A stretch of 64,000 nucleotides of DNA from Scolanthus callimorphus (taxonomy: Eukaryota; Cnidaria; Anthozoa; Actiniaria; Edwardsiidae): positions 30,207,951 to 30,271,950 of the forward strand of contig CM066917.1 of the NCBI GenBank assembly GCA_033964015.1. The letters are read 5' to 3'. The notes beneath the pieces were generated by a model, which was given only the letters and a program-made list of their open reading frames with translations, was not told where the DNA came from and did not search any database. The position numbers and the translations under genes are program-made. Positions 44,601-54,100 of this stretch are shown here, one piece after another (the first letter of the stretch is position 1; the number at the start of each line of letters is the position of its first letter).

Positions 44601-45161
44601 TAAATGACTTCTGTATTTTTCCATTCAACAGAAATCATAAAGCAAAAGGGACTAGACAATGTCACAGTTGAAGACTTAGTAAAGAAAATTACTCCCAAGG
44701 GGAGAGGTGAGAATAAAATGGATTAACATTTGGAAATTTCCTCCAGTGATTCAGTAGAAATAGAATGTTGTCACCAGATGCAAAATTTTGATGCAGTACA
44801 TTTCTTTACTGCATTTTTCATAATAAACTCTCACTGTCTATTTCCAGTCTTGCATTTTGGTTGAGGGACAAAGCTTGGATAATGTTTGACCACTGTGTGG
44901 TAGTTTTTGAGGAATCATCAAAGTTTGATTTGCAGCAGTCAGAAGGTGCTATGGTTTAACATGTGGGGCAAAACCTGCTTGCACCCACCCAGCAAAAACA
45001 AAGGATGACCAAGGCTTGCAACCCCCCCCCCCCCTGACAAAAATTTCTAGCTATGGCCTTACACACATTTAATTTTCTGTTTCCTTACAGCCTTAGTACC
45101 TGATGAGGTCAAGAGAGATCTATTACAGAGGATCAGAAGCTTCTTAGCTGAAAATCAGTAG
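41613..45161 (+). CDS. ENY2: ENY2 orthologue (SAGA/TREX-2 adaptor), five exons with a one-base break
   Basis: Orthologue of Enhancer of yellow 2 (yeast Sus1). It is a small helical adaptor of the SAGA deubiquitinase module, where it sits beside ATXN7L3/USP22. It is also part of the TREX-2 mRNA-export complex, where it wraps the GANP/Sac3 helix; it acts in the nucleus and at nuclear pores. Exons 41613-41623, 41696-41769, 44042-44112, 44632-44706, 45091-45161 give about 100 residues (human 101): [80 protein letters not shown]. Exon 2 ends GERK plus one base, while exon 3 needs two. One extra A in the run at 41766-41768 would restore GERKRLKELL; as printed the join meets a stop. Intron 2 contains a large foldback element. 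Confidence 0.93.
41863..42724. mobile_element. foldback element with 178-bp inverted ends, ENY2 intron 2
   Basis: The left arm (41863-42041, CACAGGCTTCCCAGGATCAT to AATCACTACTTG) and the right arm (42547-42724) are near-perfect inverted copies. The roughly 505-bp interior contains a second inverted pair, AGACCCGGTAAAATATTTTT (near 42445) and AAAAATATTTTACCGGGTCT (near 42525), so a smaller element appears nested in a larger one. No transposase frame. The near identity of the arms suggests recent insertion or conversion. Confidence 0.85.
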
Positions 45162-45284
45162 ATTACATGCTTAGTTCATTCCTAGAAATGTATTATACAT
45201 TGTAAAAACGTATCTGATTATATAAGTGGCCCATACTATACATGCAACAAATTATTAGTCATATGAAAAACGTCTAAATTCCGT

Positions 45285-45683
45285 AGGGGGGGGAATATTT
45301 TTGGGTCGGGGATGATCGTCGTATCTTTTAGGGGTTAAAATCGGGGAGATAGGTACCTTTTAGGGACAAATTGTTTTGTCTCATGATGGTGCTTCTAACA
45401 ACCGTGTAAGAAAGAGAGATAACTTGATGAGAAGATGATAAATTAGACAATGGTAAGGCAGTATTTTAGTCAAACACAGAAATTTCTTGATGGGTATCTT
45501 TTACCTGTTACCTGACTCCTTCTCGCCTACTTGGCACATAAGGCCTCATCTTTTAGAGTAACAAATTATTTGAGCCATGCCATGTTTAGTATCTTTTAGG
45601 GGTGAAACTGAAATTTCTGACGATAAGACATAGATCTTTTCCATAATCCCTGATCAAAAAATATGGGAGTCCCCCCCCCTCCC
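45285..45683. mobile_element. G-run/C-run element in ENY2 3' UTR
   Basis: It begins with a G-run and AATATTTTTGGGTCGGGGATGA, carries several TATCTTTTAGGGGT words and ends with ATATGGGAGTCCCCCCCC. The same parts in the same order form the element at 49371-49737. It lies between the ENY2 stop and the likely poly(A) signal, so it may be transcribed. Confidence 0.65.
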
Positions 45684-45944
45684 TGGTTCTAGCTACGGTC
45701 GTTACTTATAAGTGAACAAGATGAAAATCTAGGCTTACAAGACTTAGCTATAATGTAGTTTGGTAGCAATTGACTGAACCCTGTTTGAAAAATACACCAA
45801 TGACAGCTTTCTACTTGTACATAAGCAAGTCTAGTATAACCATTTGCTACACCTTCCTTACAATGAACAGTTTTATGTTTTGTTGAATGTTGTTTACTTT
45901 CAATGTACATTTTTTCACTGTATAGTTTTGTAGTACCACACTCT

Positions 45945-45950
45945 AATAAA
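45945..45950 (+). terminator. poly(A) signal for ENY2
   Basis: AATAAA in TCTAATAAATGTATT, about 785 bp after the ENY2 stop. The implied 3' UTR contains the MITE at 45285-45683. Confidence 0.55.
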
Positions 45951-46603
45951 TGTATTATTTAACTATCTCTGTTGCATTTTATTTCCATGGTATGGCTAAA
46001 CGGGTAACATCCTCGTGCGCCAGGCTCCTTCCCTCACTTCCCCCTGGGGGAAGAGGGCAGGACCCTTGCTTGCGAGGATGACCACGGGTACATGCATGCA
46101 CGTGAAATGTTGCCATGTGTGACATGTCTCTATGACGCTTAAGATTATTCTCAAGATTATCGGGGGGGGGGTTGTTTTAATAAAGGCGGGGAAATACAAG
46201 GTTGCGTTTTTTGATCGATCTGGTGCGGTTTTTCAGGCCCCAAACCTGACACTCAACAAAAAATTATTTCTCAATGTAGGCACGCGCTCTGCGTCGCGCA
46301 TCGAGTTCGATCAACTTGCAACACATGTTTTTGTTGCTTGTGTTATAGTCACCTTGCATAACTTATTGCAAGCGTGTAATAGCCTCCAGTGTCGCTACTG
46401 CGTAGGAGGCTACACTGCAACTTTCAATGTTTTGATTCGCCATCATTTTTGCGAGCAGCAAGAAACATTTCATGAATTCTTTACACAAAAAGGGGACAAG
46501 TGCGCGCGCGAATGCTGTGAATATGACGTCATAGTTAGACAACGAAAATCGAATTAGTCAGCTTGTTCGCAAAGCGGCCCGCGTCGCACATCACACCAGA
46601 AGC

Positions 46604-47583
46604 ATGAAAAGACGAAAAAAGCCGAAGGTGAAATATCCCCCAGAGTACGCTATGCATTGTACGGGGCTGCGCTGCTCCTGGCTTTAGCTGTGATGGATTA
46701 TGCCATGCGCTCACTACTCAAATTAGGTAAGAAGCACACAAACAAATTGCTCCTCTCTCGCGTTGCAAGCCTTAAAGGCTGGTTTATACACGAACGGAAG
46801 CGCAGGACGCAAGCGCAAGGCAGGTGTACATCGAAATCAACACTTGCGCTTGCGTTCGCTTGATTTAATTACACTAGACGCAAGTGCAAGCACAAGGGAA
46901 CGCAACGTCTCGATTTCCTTGCGTTTGCGTTGAAGCGTAAAACCATGTAAGGGAAATGTATGACTTTGATATCCTTGCGTCTGCGATTGTGTTCGTGTGT
47001 CGCATCTGTCGCGGCAAGTTTTCTTACACAAGTCTGTATTCCAAATCGATAGAGTTGACTAGAGTAAACTGCAAAATCGGTGCGATTTTATTTGAAATCT
47101 TTGTTTTTGTATAGCCAGGCGTATAGCATGTATTGAGCCACGATATTTCAACAATGTGAGAAACTTGCAGTTTTGAAATCTAATTTAAACACATTATCTC
47201 ATTCCAGTCCCTGCCCCGTACTACTGGCTCACAGTGAAAACAATCGCGGTGTTATCGATAGCCGTCGTGTTCTCTTTTGCATTGTTTATCTTGTTCCTCT
47301 GGGCCCTCAATGACGATTTCTGGAGGTAAGTTACGAGCGGGATACCTGTTTAGGATGTTTCGTTACCCATACTGATCCGGTCTGGGAATTTATTGAAATA
47401 GCTGTATTTGTAGAACAGTTCCCTTTCCTTTTTTTTCCCTCGCATTTTTCTCGATCGAGACTGAGTTCGCGAACTGAAACGTTCTGTTTTGACTTTTCTA
47501 GCTTTGAAACCTGGAAGGAACGCACGAGAGATGAAAGACGACAATATTTCACGAAGAAATATGGATACTTTGTACCCACTTAA
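46604..47583 (+). CDS. small protein with two membrane segments, three exons, unrecognised
   Basis: Exons 46604-46726, 47208-47325, 47502-47583, GT-AG and in phase (1, then 2). The product is about 107 residues: a basic N-terminus (MKRRKKAEGEISPRVRY), a first hydrophobic segment (ALYGAALLLALAVMDYAM), a second one (TIAVLSIAVVFSFALFILFL), and a charged tail (TWKERTRDERRQYFTKKYGY then FVPT). The layout suggests a small integral membrane protein of the ER or mitochondria; I do not recognise the family. As printed, ATG 46604 is out of frame with the membrane segment. One more A in the six-A run at 46615-46620 joins them. Otherwise the frame has no ATG after the stop at 46555-46557, and an unseen upstream exon would be required. 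A poly(A) signal lies 34 bp past the stop. Confidence 0.65.
46795..46945. repeat. inverted ACGCAAG/CTTGCGT element
   Basis: The words GACGCAAGCGCAAG, CACTTGCGCTTGCGTTCGC, GACGCAAGTGCAAGC and TTCCTTGCGTTTGCGTT alternate in orientation, so the segment folds on itself. It shares its core with the 56-bp array at 19878-20690. It is inside intron 1 of the small membrane-protein gene. Confidence 0.6.
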
Positions 47584-47616
47584 ACACTTCAAGAAAATTT
47601 GTAAAGTTGTAATATA

Positions 47617-47622
47617 AATAAA
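47617..47622 (+). terminator. poly(A) signal of the small membrane-protein gene
   Basis: AATAAA in ATATAAATAAAATACCC, 34 bp after the TAA at 47581-47583, which supports this stop as a real gene end. Confidence 0.7.
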
Positions 47623-47726
47623 ATACCCTTTTTTATAGCCCAATCTCATCGATAATTATTAGTTTTCTACTGCGATAAATGTATATTCAAAATATCGCAG
47701 TGGAGTATATTAAACCCTGATTCTAA

Positions 47727-47824
47727 GACCCCGTCCACACTAAGCCGTTTTCGTTCGAATCCGGTTTTCCTTTTTGATACGTTTTTACTACTGTCAAGTG
47801 TTTTTACCCTCTTTAAATAAAGCC

Positions 47825-47855
<31 letters not shown>

Positions 47856-48143
47856 CGTTTAGGCCTTCCGTCCACACTAACACGCTGATCGTTTTCATCG
47901 AAACCGTATAAGTTTGAAAACGCTCTCGAAAGTGAATAAAAACGAATCCGTATACAGCTCGTTTTAGTGTGGACGGTCGAATCCGGATAAAAATGAAAAC
48001 GATGACGTCAAATGTACCACTTAATTTGGTATTGATTTAACTATCCTCGCACACGACAACATCAACTAAAAACTGATACGCATCGAATCCGTATAAGTTT
48101 GAAAACGAATACTTTTTGAAAACGCGTTAGTGTGGACAAGGCC
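47727..48143. mobile_element. MITE with CGTCCACACTAA ends
   Basis: CCGTCCACACTAAGCCGTTT at the left and GCGTTAGTGTGGACAAGG at the right are inverted. CGTCCACACTAACACG (about 47870) and GTTTTAGTGTGGACGG (about 47963) repeat the ends internally, so one copy seems nested in another. The words CGAATCCG and GAAAACG recur in both orientations. A (TTA)n run lies at about 47826-47853. Confidence 0.75.
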
Positions 48144-49370
48144 TAAAACTACGGCTAAACTAGGACTAGACACATGTAGCGCGCAACATTTGTGTCCTGC
48201 ATGTTTCCCCGAGTGGCTAAACTAGGAAACATCGCACGTTGTCACGTTTGTGAGTCTCGGACACATAAAATGTTTCTTGTCTTGTGTCCGGCTACAAAAT
48301 TTGCTGCGCGCGACAATGTTTCCCACGCGGCTACACATGGAAACATGAAGGAAACGTGTCCCGCTACAATGTTGCGCGCTACATAAGCTCTCGGAAAGTA
48401 GCTCCTGCTAACCGGCTCTTTTCTGTGTGTGTTTTTAATTTTTCTCCCCTCCTCTTGATTTATTGCGTGCCACTGGAATTCTGGGTCTGCATTCAACACG
48501 CGTTCATGCTACGTCGCAAGCGTTCTCGTGCGTTTCAGTGAACTAGGATTCAAAGAGAATCAGCTGGAGAAATAGCGGCGAGAAATTCGACAAGCGAGTT
48601 TTTTTGCCGCGCGAACTTCTCGCCGCTTTCTCCTGAATTCTCTGCGGCAGGCTAGGACAAACCCACTGGAGAGCGTGGCTTAGTAGCAGGCCACTCGGAA
48701 AGTGTATCCGGGATTCTCGCGATGGCTTGATCTAACTTTGTGACACCAGCTAAAACGCGATAGCTTGCAGTAACTCGCGACGCGATGTTTTATCTTGCCT
48801 CATGGTATTAATCGAGTATAAAATAAAGTTACAAGTTATAAGTTACATGCGTCATTGGAACAAATAGGTACCAGATAACAAAATGAAATAATTGACACAG
48901 TTTTTAGGATAAATAGCCAAACTTACCACACTGTTTATGCCAACAATGTAATCTCGCCCCTCCCCCAACCCGGGCATGTGCTGGGTATTTGCCTTAGTTT
49001 CAGTGCCCGGACAATGCAAGCTTTCACTCCCTTGACCCGGGGGCACCAAACTTCCGATATTACGTTTACTGCAGTCCCCGGTGACATATTGGGGATTACA
49101 CCTCATTTTCACTTTGGTTCCCCAGTGATCGGGGGATGCACTCCATTACGACTTCGCTCTTCAACACGCAGAATGGATGTAGCGGGGCCACCGCTCTTGT
49201 GGGGACAACTTTATAGTGATATTTTGCTTTTCCTGAATTAGTGATTTTTTAGTTTCGCTGGTAATAAGATTTGCAAAGCTGTATTTATTTTCCTAAAAGA
49301 GGGCGGAGCTTTCACTGCCTTTGACCGAGACGAGTCCGGGGCTTTAAAATAACTGGTGCATTAGTTTCTT
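48144..49370. other. intergenic stretch, one hairpin
   Basis: No gene recognised. ATGTTTCCCACGCGGCTA- and ATGTTGCGCGCTAC-like words recur in both orientations at 48176-48385 and may be a decayed inverted-repeat element. A hairpin lies at about 48557-48645 (GAGAATCAGCTGGAGAAA versus TTTCTCCTGAATTCTC, with CGGCGAGAA/TTCTCGCCG inside). Confidence 0.5.
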
Positions 49371-49737
49371 CCCCGGGAGGGGGACTCCCATATTTTTGGG
49401 GCGGGGTGCTCGTCGTACCTTTTAGGGTTTAAAATCAGCCTCTGGTACCTCTTAGGGGTAAAATTCGAAAACTTGCAATTTTTTCGAGATAGGTACCTGT
49501 TAGATGGCCGTAAAAGCAAATCGAGCGAATCACACTTGTTGGTGGCCTGAATTCGGACGTATTTGCCCTCGTAAAAAAATACGAGAAAATTACGAGGGAA
49601 TGCGTCTTTTTGGTACCTTTTAGGGGTCAAAACAAACTAAGTGACGCCATGTTTGGTACCTTTTAGGGGTAAAATCGAAAGTTCCCGACGAGCACCCCCG
49701 CCCCAAAAATAAGGGAGTCCCCCCCCCCCCCCGGGGG
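49371..49737. mobile_element. MITE with CCCGGGAGGGGGACTCCC ends
   Basis: The left end GGGGGACTCCCATATTTTTG then GGGCGGGGTGCTCGTCG is inverted in CGACGAGCACCCCCGCCCC then AAAAATAAGGGAGTCCCCC. Inside, TACCTTTTAGGG-type words recur five times. Related to 45285-45683. Confidence 0.8.
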
Positions 49738-49764
49738 TTTCTTCCATGACGCACTGCAGGCTAA

Positions 49765-49768
<4 letters not shown>

Positions 49769-49795
<27 letters not shown>

Positions 49796-49796
49796 C

Positions 49797-49827
<31 letters not shown>

Positions 49828-49852
49828 AGGGCGAGGGCGAGAGGAATAATTG
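49769..49852. mobile_element. 84-bp hairpin element
   Basis: CAATTATTCCTC and GAGGAATAATTG are perfect ends; the inner GAGCCCGAATGGGCTC is itself a palindrome, and GGCCGAAGGCCGAAGG follows. Short non-coding MITE. Confidence 0.7.
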
Positions 49853-49857
49853 TTTTA

Positions 49858-50040
49858 GTCAAATCACACTAGTAGGTCAATTTGTATTGTCAAAAAAATG
49901 TTTTTGATCTGGTCATTTGCCATTTTCTGGCTTTCAAATCCGACACTTTTCGCTACTAGTAGGCTATAACTTATAGCCTACTAGTAGCTCAACCAATCAG
50001 AACGCAGCATTGATAATAGACACCACTAGTGTGATTTGAC
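49858..50040. mobile_element. MITE with GTCAAATCACACTAGTRG ends
   Basis: GTCAAATCACACTAGTAG and CACTAGTGTGATTTGAC are inverted ends. The inner GCTACTAGTAGGCTATAA/TTATAGCCTACTAGTAGC is a second perfect palindrome. GAAAAGTGTCG-type and CAATCAGAA words link it to 39145-39279 and 15446-15510. Confidence 0.75.
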
Positions 50041-50463
50041 TAAACAGCTATACAGACTGTGACGGCGCAACTTTTTCTAAACAGGTGTCGCATAGTCGTA
50101 TAAAGATCGTCCAGTCATATGAGAGCTGACCTATATTATATAATTCAGCTCTTACTTCACTTTACCTTAATACAATGTGGGGACTAGTGCAAGGGCTTGC
50201 AATATAAAATACAGATTAGAGTGCAGATCGCATGTGAAATTACTTAGATCGACGGGAGTCTATAAACTACCATGGGCTTACGCTCCTGAACAGGATTCTT
50301 GTTGTTCTCATGAAAAGTGGCATAAAATGTTAATGAATATTCCCTCTCAACGGAGGATAGAAACTGAAAAATCCGAGAGAAAATCCCTTACAAATCGCGC
50401 GAGACTGGAACTAATAGCGCGAAAATTTAAAATGCAAATTATTCGCTTGGTCACGAGATAGAA

Positions 50464-50787
50464 ATGGCGGCCATGTTCGATTCTTTGAGCCAAGAAACAC
50501 GACAAACTCACCAACTTCACGGCTCGAAACCCTGTTTATAGCTCAAAGTTTAGGCAGTGATCAAGGTATGTATGACTCTTTCATCGACTTTGAAGTGTTT
50601 AGAAACTTTTGACTCCAGATACCTGGTTTATTGAGGAGCTGGTCTTGAAGCTTGATGACAACATGGTTTATACAATTTACGGTACTTGCTCTTAGTTGAT
50701 GTTATCCCTGTTGCAGTCACGGAGCTTCAAGAACTTAACTCAACTTCTTCACCCTTACATACTACAGAGGGAGACAAGAAAGAACTG
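50464..50787 (+). CDS. first two exons of an unrecognised gene
   Basis: ATG 50464 in GAAATGGCGGCCATG opens MAAMFDSLSQETRQTHQLHG. The frame then meets TAG at 50539-50541, unless one base is added in AAACCC (50527-50532). With that base it continues SKTLFIAQSLGSDQ to a good donor (GTATGT after 50565) and joins in phase to 50717-50787 (VTELQELNSTSSPLHTTEGD then KKEL, donor GTAACT). The corrected peptide is hydrophilic, with no domain I know. A 5.5-kb satellite starts 370 bp downstream; the next exon-like segment is at 58490-58579. It may instead be a non-coding first exon. Confidence 0.4.
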
Positions 50788-51159
50788 GTAACTTGTAGTG
50801 CGTTCAAACTCATCAAATGAACATATTTCATTTATGTTCAGAACTCAATAACCTGAATAACGCCCTAGTACAGACGTAAGGGCGTCCCTATTTAACTTGC
50901 AGAATGGGCGTTCCATTTTTCCGGACCGAAACACCACCCCATACAATCGTTCTCTTTCTCATTCCCCATTACAAACACTGAGTTTCGCATGTAGTGCTGT
51001 GAGATAGAGGTTTGGGATACCCCAAATTATAAAAAAAGGTTTCAGCTTAATTTTGTAATTCAAAATCTCCAACATAAGTAGGAATTCTGACACCCATGAA
51101 TGATCTGTGAATGAATCTTGGATTTTCCCTGATATTTATTTTTTACCATACCACAGTTA

Positions 51160-54100
51160 GCCCTACAGTCCATCTAATCAACAAGACCAGAGCCCTCCAG
51201 TCCATCAGCCAGACCATAGTGAGCCCTTCAGTCCATCACCCAGACCACAGTGAGCCCTCCAGTCCACCAGCCAGACCACAGTGTGCCCTCCAGTCCTCCA
51301 GCCAAACCACAGTGAGCCCTCCAGTCCTCCAGCCAAACCACAGCAGCCCTCCAGTCAGACCACAGTGAACCCTCCAGTCCACCAGCCAAACCACAGTGAG
51401 CCCTCCAGTCCTCCAGTCAAACCACAGTGAGCCCTCCAGTCCTCCAGCCAGACCACAGTGAGCCCTCCAGTCCACCAGCCAAACCACAGTGAGCCCTCCA
51501 GTCCTCCAGCCAAACCACAGTGAGCCCACCAGTCCTCCAGCCAAACCACAGTGAGCCCACCAGTCCATCTAATCAGCCAGACCACAGTGAGCCCTCCAGT
51601 CCACCAGCCAGACCAGAACCCTCCAGTCCATCAGCCAAACCACAGTGAACCCTCCAGTCCTCCAGCCAAACCACAGTGAGCCCTCCAGTCCACCAGCCAA
51701 ACCACAGTGAGCCCTCCAGCCAAACCACAGTGAGCCCTCCAGTCCATCTAATCAGTCAGACCACAGTGAGCCCTTCAGTCCTCCAGCCAGACCACAGTGA
51801 CTTCTCCAGCCAGACCACAGTGTGCCCTCCAGTCCATCATCTAGACCACAGTGAGCCCGCCAGACCATAGTGAGCCCTCCAGTCCATCAGCCAGACCACA
51901 GTGAACCTACCAGTCCATCAGCCAGACCACAGTGATGCCTCCATTCCTCCAGCCAGACCACAGTGAGCTCTCCAGTCCATCAGCCAGACCACAGTGAGCC
52001 CTCCAGTCCATCAGCCAGACCATAGTGAGCCCTTCAGTCCTCCAGCCAGACCAGTGAGTCCTCCAGCCAGACCACAGTGTGCCCTCCAGTCCATCAGCCA
52101 GACCACAGTGAGCCCTCCAGTCCACCAGCCAAACCACAGTGAGTCCTCCAGTCCTCCAGCCAAACCACAGTGAGCCCACCAGTCCATCTAATCAGTCAGA
52201 TCACAGTGAGCCCTCCGGTCCACCAGCCAGACCAGAACCCTCCAGTCCTCCAGCCAAACCACAGTGAACCCTCCAGTCCTCCAGCCAAACCACAGTGAGC
52301 CCTCCAGTCAAACCACAGTGAGCCCTCCAGTCCACCAGCCAAACCACAGTGAGCCCTCCAGTCCATCAGCCAGACCACAGTGAGCCCTCCAGTCCATCAG
52401 CCAGACCACAGTGTGCCCTCCAGTCCATCAGCCAGACCACAGTGAGCCCTCCAGTCCATCAGTCAGACCATAATGAGCCCTCCAGTCCATCAGTCAGACC
52501 ACAGTGAGCCCTCCAGTCCATCTAATCAGTCAGACCACAGTGAGACCCTCCAGTCCATCTAATCAGCCAAACCACAGTGAACCCTCCAGTCCTCCAGCCA
52601 AACCACAGTGAGCCCTCCAGCCAAACCACAGTGAGCCCTCCAGTCAATCAGCCAGACCACAGTGAGCCCTCCAGTCCATCAGCCAGACCACAGTGTGCCC
52701 TCCAGTCCATCAGCCAGACCACAGTGAGCCCTCCAGTCCATCAGTCAGACCATAATGAGCCCTCCAGTCCATCAGTCAGACCACAGTGAGCCCTCCAGTC
52801 CATCTAATCAGTCAGACCACAGTGAGACCCTCCAGTCCATCTAATCAGCCAAACCACAGTGAACCCTCCAGTCCTCCAGCCAAACCACAGTGAGCCTCCA
52901 GTCCACCAGCCAAACCACAGTGAGCCCTCCAGTTAATCAGCCAGACCACAGTGAGCCCTCCAGTCCATCAGCCAGACCACAGTGTGCCCTCCAGTCCATC
53001 AGCCAGACCACAGTGAGCCCTCCAGTCCATCAGACCATAATGAGCCCTCCAGTCCATCAGTCAGACCACAGTGAGCCCTCCAGTTCATCTAATCAGTCAG
53101 ACCACAGTGAGACCCTCCAGTCCATCTAATCAGCCAAACCACAGTGAACCCTCCAGTCCTCCAGCCAAACCACAGTGAGCCCTCCAGTCCACCAGCCAAA
53201 CCACAGTGAGCCCTCCAGTCAATCAGCCAAACCACAGTGAGCCCTCCAGTCCATCAGCCAGACCACAGTGTGCCCTCCAGTCCATCAGCCAAACCACAGT
53301 GAACCCTCCAGTCCTCCAGCCAAACCACAGTGAGCCCTCCAGCCAGACCACAGTGAGCCCTCCAGTCCATCAGCCAGACCACAGTGTGCCCTCCAGTCCA
53401 TCAGCCAGACCACAGTGAGCCCTCCAGTCCATCAGTCAGACCATAATGAGCCCTCCAGTCCATCAGTCAGACCACAGTGAGCCCTCCAGTCCATCTAATC
53501 AGTCAGACCACAGTGAGACCCTCCAGTCCATCTAATCAGCCAAACCACAGTGAACCCTCCAGTCCTCCAGCCAAACCACAGTGAGCCCTCCAGCCAAACC
53601 ACAGTGAGCCCTCCAGTCAATCAGCCAGACCACAGTGAGCCCTCCAGTCCATCAGCCAGACCACAGTGTGCCCTCCAGTCCATCAGCCAGACCACAGTGA
53701 GCCCTCCAGTCCATCAGTCAGACCATAATGAGCCCTCCAGTCCATCAGTCAGACCACAGTGAGCCCTCCAGTCCATCTAATCAGTCAGACCACAGTGAGA
53801 CCCTCCAGTCCATCTAATCAGCCAAACCACAGTGAACCCTCCAGTCCTCCAGCCAAACCACAGTGAGCCCTCCAGTCCACCAGCCAAACCACAGTGAGCC
53901 CTCCAGTTAATCAGCCAGACCACAGTGAGCCCTCCAGTCCATCAGCCAGACCACAGTGTGCCCTCCAGTCCATCAGCCAGACCACAGTGAGCCCTCCAGT
54001 CCATCAGACCATAATGAGCCCTCCAGTCCATCAGTCAGACCACAGTGAGCCCTCCAGTTCATCTAATCAGTCAGACCACAGTGAGACCCTCCAGTCCATC

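Noticed and set aside
46132..46557. 141-residue + frame upstream of the small membrane-protein gene
   Set aside because: No recognisable domain or compositional bias of a real protein, begins in a G-run of repeat origin, and ends 46 bp before the gene start in the same frame; chance opening.
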